A DNA stretch of 8,356 nt from Oscillospiraceae bacterium (GTDB lineage: Bacteria > Bacillota > Clostridia > Oscillospirales > Oscillospiraceae): assembly GCA_017501805.1 (NCBI GenBank), contig JAFVWG010000039.1, positions 1 to 8,356 of the forward strand, given 5' to 3'. This document shows, piece after piece, positions 1-6,100 of this stretch (positions within the stretch are counted from its first letter, which is position 1; the number at the start of each line of letters is the position of its first letter). A program made the translations under genes and the position numbers. The notes below the pieces were generated by a model. That model was not told the DNA's origin, searched no databases, and was given only the letters and a program-made list of their open reading frames with translations.

Positions 1-153
1 CTCTGCAGCGTGCTTCGCGTCCTCGGCTTTCTTTTCCGCGCGGTCTTCTTTTACGGCTTTGCGGGTGCGTCGCCATTTGAGAGCCTCGCGGATTCCTTCA
101 ATGACCGCAACAACGGCGCCGCCGGAAAGGATAGCTACAAGCGTTTCATTCAT
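1..153 (-). CDS. Small membrane protein of phage lysis-type module (3' end outside window)
   Basis: This gene is cut by the window edge; 51 codons are visible, starting MNETLVAILSGGAVVAVIEG. Residues about 4-21 form one hydrophobic segment long enough to cross a membrane. It is followed by a strongly basic, then highly charged stretch (KWRRTRKAVKEDRAEKKAED), as expected for a cytoplasmic tail or helix under the positive-inside rule. The ATG at 151-153 is chosen because AAAGGAGG lies at 160-167, 6 nt upstream; a second ATG at 147-149 is in another frame. The start overlaps the end of the upstream 75-aa gene by 8 bp, which suggests translational coupling. Small one-helix proteins like this often lie between phage tail genes and holin/endolysin genes, so a holin-like or lysis-accessory role is possible. 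That is inference from position and topology; no family was recognised with confidence. Confidence 0.7.
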   Translation of the reverse strand, partial: MNETLVAILSGGAVVAVIEGIREALKWRRTRKAVKEDRAEKKAEDAKHAAE

Positions 154-373
154 CTGTGCCCTCCTTTCTGCAGCCGGTGTTGTGGTAGGGACGGAGCCCG
201 ACTTCGAGAAGGTCGAGCTCCGCGTCAACGGGTCCACGCATATCTGCGAATTGTTTCTTCGTCTCCGCGTCCACGGTTTTCATTTGCTCAATGAAGAGCG
301 CCTGCTCGCGGATGATGCGGGACTGTGCTTCCGTGACCGCACAGAGGCGGTCGATGAGTTCGATTGGGTTCAT
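146..373 (-). CDS. Hypothetical small phage protein, 75 aa, helical
   Basis: A 75-residue protein beginning MNPIELIDRLCAVTEAQSRI. Residues about 3-60 are rich in charged and heptad-spaced hydrophobic residues (LIDRLCAVTEAQSRIIREQ, then FIEQMKTVDAET), so it is probably mostly alpha-helical and may form a coiled coil. No membrane segment or signal peptide is visible, which argues against a holin or an XhlA-type haemolysin, whose C-terminus is hydrophobic. The ATG at 371-373 has AAAGGAG at 385-391, with a rather long spacing of 11 nt. A nearer ATG lies in another frame and stops after three codons. It follows the 43-aa CD1375-like gene by 27 bp and overlaps the membrane-protein gene by 8 bp, so it is part of the same late operon. 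Function unknown. Confidence 0.72.
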   Translation of the reverse strand: MNPIELIDRLCAVTEAQSRIIREQALFIEQMKTVDAETKKQFADMRGPVDAELDLLEVGLRPYHNTGCRKEGTDE

Positions 374-400
374 TGCCTCATGTGCTCCTTTCGTGGTGTT

Positions 401-532
401 TTACTCGGCTGCCAGTTCGCCCATGCCGCTGTCAACCAGGAGCTCTTTCACCTGGTCCTTCAGCAAGCGAGGAACCTGCGCGAATGTCTTCTTGCCCAGC
501 ATGATCTGCTGTGCCCATAACATTGCCATCAT
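401..532 (-). CDS. CD1375-like phage mini-protein, 43 aa
   Basis: A 43-residue protein: MMAMLWAQQIMLGKKTFAQV, then PRLLKDQVKELLVDSGMGEL and AAE. The pattern of a short hydrophobic start, a G-K-K/W-TF-xxVP core, an LKxQVKE helix and a short acidic tail resembles the CD1375 family of tiny Clostridia phage proteins, as I remember it; this was not checked by search. Such proteins sit between tail fibre and lysis genes and have no known function. The open frame extends upstream to an ATG at 581-583, but the start chosen here (ATG 530-532) has AAAGGAGG at 540-547, 7-8 nt away. The upstream extension would also place that ribosome binding site inside the gene and run into the preceding gene. An ATG directly after (527-529) is an alternative one codon shorter. 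Confidence 0.72.
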   Translation of the reverse strand: MMAMLWAQQIMLGKKTFAQVPRLLKDQVKELLVDSGMGELAAE

Positions 533-575
533 TGCTTCACCCTCCTTTCCGTATAAAATTCGGAATATTAAACGC

Positions 576-1004
576 CTAAACATAGACGAGCTCCGACATC
601 TCCAGGATGCATTCGGTCAGCATATCCACCTGTGCTTGCAGGCTTTCGATGAGTTGTCGCTCTTCGCTTTTTGCGACCGGCTCGCTGGGTTCTGTGTTGC
701 CGCCCTCCTCGGCTGCGGGTGGATCCTCTTTCGGATCGTCGAGCATTCCGTTCTCGATCAGCTGTTCGCGGAGGGAGTTGTAGGTTTCTTCGTCGATTTC
801 TGCGTAGTGTGCGTATTTGAGGTCGCCGACCTGTTCGGCGCCTTCAAGCAGATAAATGGTGGAACCGTCGGAGGATATGATTCCGTCGGCATCCTCTTCG
901 TTGTCGCAGGTCAGGAAGAGTTCGTTTTTCTTCTGCCAGCGCACGAAGGTCAAGCCGTCGCAAACGTCGACGATTTGTCCACCTGATACGATTTTGTAGT
1001 ACAT
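576..1004 (-). CDS. Hypothetical phage protein downstream of DGR RT, 142 aa
   Basis: A 142-residue acidic protein starting MYYKIVSGGQIVDVCDGLTF. Residues 1-80 look like a small compact beta-rich domain: strands YYKIVSG, IVDV, TFVRWQ, ELFLTC, then DADGIISSDGSTIYLLEG. Residues about 88-115 are a Pro/Glu-rich linker (DDPKEDPPAAEEGGNTEPSE). Residues about 116-140 form a likely coiled coil (EERQLIESLQAQVDMLTECI). The start at 1002-1004 has AGGAGG at 1015-1020, 10 nt upstream; the next Met is at residue 87, far too late. The first 55 bp overlap the 3' end of the RT gene, so the ribosome binding site lies within RT coding sequence. I associate similar N-terminal sequences (MYYKI...ILSSDGxTIW) with tail regions of Clostridia phages, but no function is known. 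A tail-associated or chaperone role is only a guess from position. Confidence 0.8.
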   Translation of the reverse strand: MYYKIVSGGQIVDVCDGLTFVRWQKKNELFLTCDNEEDADGIISSDGSTIYLLEGAEQVGDLKYAHYAEIDEETYNSLREQLIENGMLDDPKEDPPAAEEGGNTEPSEPVAKSEERQLIESLQAQVDMLTECILEMSELVYV

Positions 1005-2149
1005 GGCTTGTATGCCTCCTCTCTAACCAGCCACGGTATAAGTAGCTGGATGAATAATTTGTCGATGCTCTGGGTTATTTGGAAGCACTCCGTACCGTCT
1101 ATGCTGGCCTTCCAAGCCTGCACGGACTCTCTGCAGGTCTGAAACGGTATCTTGCCCTCGTCGTACTTCCTTGCCAGCTTTTTGAGTTTTCTGCGCTCTC
1201 TGACGACGCTTTCCCTTGCGGGGCGTATGATGATGTGTCCTGTCTCCGTGAAGCTGTACTTGCGCTTCAGGAACGTGAACGGCTCGCCGAAGTGCAGGAG
1301 GCGGCTCTTCTTCTCGTTGAGGGTAAAGCCGAGCTGCGCTGCGTAGGCCGTTATCGCCTCCAGAACGCCCTTCAGGTATTCGTAGTCGTGGTGGATGATG
1401 ATTCCGTCGTCCATGTATCTTCCGCTGCTGTCCGGACGTAATATCTCGCGGATATAATGGTCGAGGCTACTCGGTGTGCTTATCGCGAAGTCCTGCGAAT
1501 TTTCGCTTCCGAGAACCAGGCCCACGTCCGTCCGGTTGTGTCGGATGATTTTCATGTTCAGGCCGATGATCCACTTGTCGTCGTAGTACCTATCCATAAC
1601 CTGGCGCACGAGGCCGTGCTGGATGCTGTCGAAGAAGTGGCGAATGTCGAAGACGATCATGCCTCCGGTCATTCCGTGCTTCCTGATGTGGCGCTCCAGC
1701 ATACACTTGACGCGGTCTCTCGCTTTGGTGGTGCCTTTTCCTTCCTGGCTGGCGTAGTTGTCGTATACCAGCGTCCGGTGAAGCACCGGCTTGAGGCTGT
1801 AGTAGCTGTTGCATTTCTGCGGCACTCGGTCGTCGATGTGAATGCTGTTTATCCTTCGCAGGTGCCCTCGCTCCCTTATGTAGAATTCCGGGCATTTTCG
1901 CAGCGTGCATACGCCGTTCCGAAGATCCCGCAGCCTCCTGGCTACGTTGATGCCGCATCTGGCTTTGTAGGACTGGACGCTTGCCTTCCAGCTCACGCCC
2001 CTGAAGCACAGCTGTGCGCTGTGGTATAGGTGTGGGAATGTGAAAACTTTGTTGAAATCTAACGCTTCATCGAGCAGCTCCTTTCTTCTCGCTTCTCTCG
2101 CTGCCTTTCGGCGCTGGTAGCGAGCTTCGTGTCTCTCTTGACTTGTCAT
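950..2149 (-). CDS. DGR reverse transcriptase
   Basis: A 399-aa reverse transcriptase that, with Avd, copies the TR transcript into adenine-mutagenised cDNA. Visible motifs are motif A FDIRHFFDSI (residues 167-176, first catalytic Asp); the DGR-type motif B LVLGSENSQ (211-219), matching the [ILV]GxxxSQ signature that separates DGR RTs from group II intron RTs; the catalytic YMDD box (245-248); LNEKKS (277-282); and motif E-like FLKRKY (293-298). A basic helical thumb follows (ARESVVRERRKLKKLARKYD). The N-terminus is very basic (ERHEARYQRRKAAREARRKE), fitting RNA binding. The ATG at 2147-2149 has GGAGG at 2159-2163, 9 nt upstream. The frame is open 47 codons further, but that start has no ribosome binding site. 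The length is usual for DGR RTs (about 300-450 aa). No endonuclease or maturase domain is visible. The 3' end overlaps the next gene by 55 bp. Confidence 0.97.
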   Translation of the reverse strand: MTSQERHEARYQRRKAAREARRKELLDEALDFNKVFTFPHLYHSAQLCFRGVSWKASVQSYKARCGINVARRLRDLRNGVCTLRKCPEFYIRERGHLRRINSIHIDDRVPQKCNSYYSLKPVLHRTLVYDNYASQEGKGTTKARDRVKCMLERHIRKHGMTGGMIVFDIRHFFDSIQHGLVRQVMDRYYDDKWIIGLNMKIIRHNRTDVGLVLGSENSQDFAISTPSSLDHYIREILRPDSSGRYMDDGIIIHHDYEYLKGVLEAITAYAAQLGFTLNEKKSRLLHFGEPFTFLKRKYSFTETGHIIIRPARESVVRERRKLKKLARKYDEGKIPFQTCRESVQAWKASIDGTECFQITQSIDKLFIQLLIPWLVREEAYKPCTTKSYQVDKSSTFATA

Positions 2150-2158
2150 GTGGTCGTT

Positions 2159-2163
2159 CCTCC
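2159..2163 (-). promoter_or_regulatory. Ribosome binding site fixing the RT start
   Basis: On the minus strand, ACGGAGGAACGACCAC precedes the ATG at 2147-2149. GGAGG is 9 nt from the start codon. This selects a 399-aa RT over the 446-aa open frame beginning at 2290, which has no purine-rich site before it and would translate the spacer. Confidence 0.85.
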
Positions 2164-2324
2164 GTAAAAAATCGATGCACCCCGTACAGTCTAATATCGG
2201 ACGTTTATCTGACTGCGAAATGCGACCGGGCATGAAATCGAGGCGACGTCCATCCTTTCGACCATGCAAGAAGCGTCCGCCCGCGCACATCGGGTTCAGG
2301 CTTGTAGCAGCCTTATGCGAATTC

Positions 2325-2343
2325 TCCGCAGGTGTCCTGCGGA
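2325..2343 (-). other. Hairpin in TR-RT spacer
   Basis: This is a perfect inverted repeat with 8-bp arms at 2325-2332 and 2336-2343 and a 3-nt loop (minus strand TCCGCAGG-ACA-CCTGCGGA). It lies 88 bp beyond the 3' end of TR and about 175 bp before the RT start. No T-run follows on the minus strand, so it is unlikely to be a terminator. It may be a structural element of the template RNA bound by RT/Avd, which is inference. Confidence 0.55.
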
Positions 2344-2431
2344 CGGTCTATTTCTCCTTCTATAAAATGACACGGATTTCACGGCTCTGCCGCTACTTTG
2401 TCTGGTCGAGGGGTTTCCCCACTTATAGGAT

Positions 2432-2564
2432 CCGAGGCACACGCCATTCGCGTTGTTCGCGTTGTTGTTGTTGTTCGGGTTGCCGCTGGTATTGACATTG
2501 TAGAAGTTGTTCGAATTGTTGCGATTAGGACTGCGCTCCCACCAGTTGCTGACGGCACCTGTGC
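2432..2564 (-). repeat. DGR template repeat (TR)
   Basis: This is a 133-bp copy of the VR at 3182-3314 (constant offset 750 bp, no gaps). It differs from VR at 21 sites, and at every one the minus-strand base in TR is A. The minus-strand TR contains 42 adenines, of which 34 lie in 17 AAY (Asn) codons of the frame it shares with VR. Read in that frame it would give SNWWERSPNRNNSNNFYNVN, TSG, NP, five Asn in a row, ANNANGVCLG. There is no start codon or ribosome binding site for it, so it is a template and not a gene. In the studied elements the TR itself stays unchanged and serves only as donor. It lies between avd and the RT, the same order as in Bordetella phage BPP-1 (target gene, avd, TR, RT). 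Confidence 0.97.
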
Positions 2565-2597
2565 GTGTAGAAATAAACCGTTGTTATGCTGTGCCGG

Positions 2598-3071
2598 TTA
2601 TTCCGGCTTTGTCTTGTTGTTCCGTGGGCGGTGCAGTTCCATATTTCGGGTGTAGTGCAGGTTGCCCTTGATGGCTTCCTCTTCTTCGAGGCATAGGTTC
2701 ATGAATTCCTCCAGGATCCTATTGCTCTTTTCCTGCTCTTCCTTTTGGCTGCGTCCGTCTTTCTGACCGCACAGAGGAAAGAGGGAGTATGCTCGCTCTA
2801 TCTTCCTGGCGAAGGCGTAATTCGCGCCCAGCGCCTTTTCAAGTTCGAGTATTCTCTGGGTTCGTTCCTCTTCGGTCTGTGGCAGTATGGAGTTCGCATA
2901 CTGCACGTGTTCATAAATAGCCGAGGCAAGTGCGACGGTTCTCTGGGTGATGATGAAGGTGTAGGTCTTCGGCCATTTCCTGCAGAGTTCCATCGTTCGT
3001 TTTTCTATGCGGTCTGCCGTCTCGACAAACTGCATACTGGATTTCCCTCGATCTCCGGGTGGGACTGACAT
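2598..3071 (-). CDS. avd: Avd, DGR accessory variability determinant
   Basis: A 157-aa protein in the usual avd place, between the VR gene and TR. The Avd family forms a positively charged pentameric barrel of four-helix bundles that binds the RT and the template RNA and is needed for cDNA synthesis. Here almost the whole sequence is predicted helical with no Gly/Pro-rich domain. Four helical stretches are visible: residues about 13-33 (MQFVETADRIEKRTMELCRK), 36-62 (TYTFIITQRTVALASAIYEH), 68-98 (EEERTQRILELEKALGANYA) and about 108-138 (rich in E/K). The tail LHRPRNNKTKPE is basic. Start ATG 3069-3071 has AAAGGAGG at 3080-3087, 8 nt upstream; Met13 would be an alternative closer to the family N-terminus. 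At 157 aa it is longer than the roughly 128 aa of BPP-1 Avd. The stop is only 33 bp from TR. Confidence 0.9.
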   Translation of the reverse strand: MSVPPGDRGKSSMQFVETADRIEKRTMELCRKWPKTYTFIITQRTVALASAIYEHVQYANSILPQTEEERTQRILELEKALGANYAFARKIERAYSLFPLCGQKDGRSQKEEQEKSNRILEEFMNLCLEEEEAIKGNLHYTRNMELHRPRNNKTKPE

Positions 3072-3104
3072 CGGTTTATCCTCCTTTCGTTATGCCGTCC
3101 GTTC

Positions 3105-3131
3105 TCTCTGGCAGCATAAGGCTGCCAGAGA
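3105..3131 (-). other. DGR target-recognition hairpin/cruciform downstream of VR
   Basis: This is a perfect inverted repeat with 11-bp arms at 3105-3115 and 3121-3131 and a 5-nt loop (3116-3120). It lies 50 bp beyond the 3' end of VR and 13 bp beyond the stop codon of the variable gene. Many DGRs carry a GC-rich hairpin or cruciform at this place, which increases retrohoming and is thought to mark the target; in those the loop is usually 4 nt. A Rho-independent terminator is less likely, because no U-run follows on the minus strand and avd continues 34 bp later on the same strand. Confidence 0.82.
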
Positions 3132-3144
3132 TACTTGGGATCGG

Positions 3145-6100
3145 TTACGCTTCGCTGTCGCTTGCTTCGCCGGAGCAGAAGCCGAGGCACACGCCACGCG
3201 CGCCGCTCGCGCCGTAGTAGCTGCCCGGGCTGCCGCTGGCATCGACATAGTAGAAGTTGTACGAATTGCTGCGATAAGGACTGCGCTCCCACCAGCCGCT
3301 GACGGCACCTGTGCCGTCAGCACGGTATTTGATACGCGATGCGTCATTTGTGAAGATCGGGTATCTGGATCCTTCTTCGGTGTATGGGTGTACGTTCGTG
3401 TTAGATCCCACCTCAATGTAGGAGGCCTGCCACATCTTGTACTGCTTTCCGGTTACGACGTAGCTTCGGTTACCGATGGAGCTCGTTTTGAACACCGGGA
3501 TAATGGTGTTGAGTAAGCCGATCGGCAGCTGATCCAGGAACGTGGTGTTTGCCCATTTCGCCATTCTGGTGCGTTCGTAGCCTCCGGCGTTTCGGCTTGA
3601 GCCGTATGCCTTGACGGTTACGGTATCACCTTCTGCTACCGGTACAGAGATCACGGCGTTCTGGCTCACTTCGAGGAAGTTGTTCCAGTCGTTGGTGTGG
3701 TCGCCACAGAAGCAGATTCTGGACTTGCCGTTTCCGTTGTATGCGTTGTATTCCGCTACGTTGAGGCTGTCACTTCCGGTTGTGTCGATTTTGAGGCCGC
3801 CGAAGTCTGCAAAGGTCAGCTCCTGGTTGATAACAAACGCCCACGTTTGCTGGTTAGCGTTCCAGCCGGTCTGTACGGCTCCGTCTGCGTTGAGGATGTT
3901 GACTCCTGCACTCTGGAGCATTTTGCCGATCTTGTAGAACGGATTGCTTGCGTCCACGTTGGTGTCTGACTTGTACCAGGTGTTCTGGCTGATCTTGTCG
4001 CTGTCGGTTCCGATGTAGAAGCCTTTACTGTCAAATGCCCAGGTCGTCTTGGTTCCGTCGGCGTGGTTTACTTCGATGGCTGACAGGTATGTCTGGCCGA
4101 GGGATTTGACCTCTACGAAGCCTGCGGCCACTTCTTCGGCTGTCGCCACGTGAGTGTTCGTCAGCTTTGCGTGGGTCGGACTCGAATAGTCGGCATCGTC
4201 ATTTACGACGGGTTCGTCGTCGCCGATCTGGTAGTTGAAGCTGTGCTTGAAGTTCGGGTTCATGTTGCCGGGATCGGTCAAGCAGTTTTTCATCATGTAG
4301 CTGATGCCCGCCTTGCCGGTCTTTGTGCCGTCCAGGTAGTCGTGGTTGAAGTCCGCGACTTGCTGTGTCAACGTCTCGCCGTTATAAAGCACGTGTTGCT
4401 TCACGTCTCCGGCGCCGATGGTTACCGTCGCCAGCGATGTCAGGTCGGTGATGATGTATTCCTGGGTGTCGTTGTAATAGACGACTGTGCAGCCTTCCGC
4501 TTCTCCTCGCTGAATAGCGATAGCGCACCACAGGCGTTCGCCGTGGGTGAGCTGGTTGAAAGCCTTGCTGTTGGCAGGCATTTCGACAGCTTCCCAGGCT
4601 GCAAAGAGTTTTATAACCTCCGGCAGTCCGTCGGCGTCGATGCTTGCGCTGTCGTTCGGCATCTGCTGCTTGTATTCGTAGATGTGTCCTGCGTCGTCCT
4701 GCCAGCCTACGAGGATGTGCCCTTCCTTTGTCGGAAGTTCAGCCGGGTAAGAGTAGGAGCTGCCGTAGGATACGCCTTGCACGGTCTCGATCGCGTTCTG
4801 GTCGTTTTGGTTCAGCCTGAATTCGATATCGTACTGCTGCAGGGCCTCCGAATATAGCGCGGTGAGAACGGTGTCGGCCTTGATGTTGCTGTAGTTCTTA
4901 TCGTAGCCTCTGAAGGCGTAGACGTACTGCACGGTGTTCGCTCTCTCCGGTGCTACCGGTGCGGTTGCCGATTCGCCGTCGTTTACCTCTTCGGTCTTCA
5001 GAACGGTTCCGTCGTAATCCTGGAAGGTTGCGACGTGGTAGAGGGTGGTGTATCTGATGTTGAGGTCGGGATAGATTGTGTTCAGCCTTTCGAGCAGGCT
5101 CTTCTGGATCCTGCCGATCGTTACCGTGCCAGTGATGGTCGGGTAGCTGTTGCTGTCTTCTACCGCGTTGCCGTTCGCATCGATTACCTTGCCCTTCATG
5201 CTCTCGCTGGCGATGGTGCGGAGGACGCTTTCGTCTGCGAGGTTCCAGTTGACACCCACCAGTCTGATTCTGTTCAGGTTGGTGCCTCTTGCTGCGATGA
5301 TTGCGGCCGTATCTACGCTCGGTGTGTTTTCCACTCTCAAGCGGAGGATGTTAGCGTAGCTTTCCATCGTGAAGTGCTCCATGTCGCTATGGTCCACGAT
5401 TTCCAGAGAAGTGATACCTGCAGGCAGTTCCACTCTCTTCAAGTAGCCGCCCTTCGGGAATACAACGGCCGCGATGGCGCTGCCGGTTGCATAGAATTCT
5501 TCGATAACGTCGCAGTTGGAAAGGTCAACGGTGCCGCCGAGGGCGGTCAAGTTGCAAATGTTCAGCTTCTCCAGCATCTTGAGGTAGCTGACGTCGCTGA
5601 CGCTGGTCAGTTTGCTGTTGTTGTATCCTTCCGCGTTGCTGCCGAGGATCAGCTCTGTCAAGTTCTGGCAGAGAGACAGATTCTGCAGCTTTGAAGGATA
5701 CAAAACGGAAAGGTCGCCGAGGCTCTTGATGTGGCTCGCTCCGTAAACTGCTACGACGATGTCGCTCCAGTTACCGGATGCCTTCGGCTTCATCTCGATT
5801 GTTTCGCCTTCGAGGCACTTTCCACCGACGTAGGTTCCGCTGTTACCCCATTCGGTGTAGCAGTAGAGAGCCTGGCAAGGACTGACTTCGAATGCGAGGT
5901 CGTCCGGATCGCTCTGTCCGCGGTTGGTTCTGAAGTTGAAGTTGTCCTCCATGTAGCTGTCTTCCAGATACTTACTGTCGAGCATAGCGAAGCGCTTCGT
6001 GATGAAGTCGCGGTGGTAGCTCTCCATCGTGCTCTTTACCAGGTACATAAATGCCGAGGTATAAAGCCACGAGTTGGTCTCGTAGTTGAAGTAGCCGCCT

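Larger units (their letters stand above)
2150..2597 (-). ncRNA. DGR template RNA region (TR plus spacer), ends not defined
   Basis: This 448-bp gap between Avd and the RT has no supported gene. It holds the 133-bp TR, a 33-bp leader between the Avd stop and TR, and a 282-bp spacer between TR and the RT start. In the studied Bordetella phage BPP-1 element, the TR transcript and flanking spacer form the RNA bound by the RT-Avd complex, and cDNA synthesis is primed from this RNA. By analogy this stretch should be transcribed on the minus strand. Signs of structure are the 8-bp hairpin at 2325-2343, a short GGGG/CCCC hairpin at 2410-2420 next to the TR 3' end, and a 5-bp GCCGG/CCGGC hairpin at 2593-2607 over the Avd stop. 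No convincing promoter was seen, so the RNA may come from processing of the operon transcript. Confidence 0.65.

Noticed and set aside
533..583. Longer start (583) for the 43-aa gene
   Set aside because: The good ribosome binding site at 540-547 lies inside this extension, and the extension overlaps the stop of the preceding gene. The short form fits the CD1375-like length.
1457..2029. Plus-strand open frame opposite the RT
   Set aside because: Antisense shadow of a clearly coding RT with all catalytic motifs.
950..2149. Group II intron or retron RT
   Set aside because: No maturase or endonuclease domain, no intron or msr/msd structure seen; motif B is LGSENSQ (DGR type) and Avd plus TR/VR are adjacent.
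2150..2290. 47-codon N-terminal extension of the RT starting at 2290
   Set aside because: No ribosome binding site before the ATG at 2290; the ATG at 2149 has GGAGG at 9 nt, and the extension would translate the TR spacer.
2432..2564. TR as a degraded or duplicated lectin gene fragment
   Set aside because: All 21 differences are at adenines and the homologous block is gap-free with sharp ends, which random decay of a duplicate would not give.
3105..3131. Rho-independent terminator
   Set aside because: No T-run follows on the minus strand, and avd begins 34 bp later on the same strand; the place matches a DGR target hairpin.
2432..3314. CRISPR-like or simple direct repeat pair
   Set aside because: Only two copies, 750 bp apart, one inside a gene, with adenine-specific divergence.
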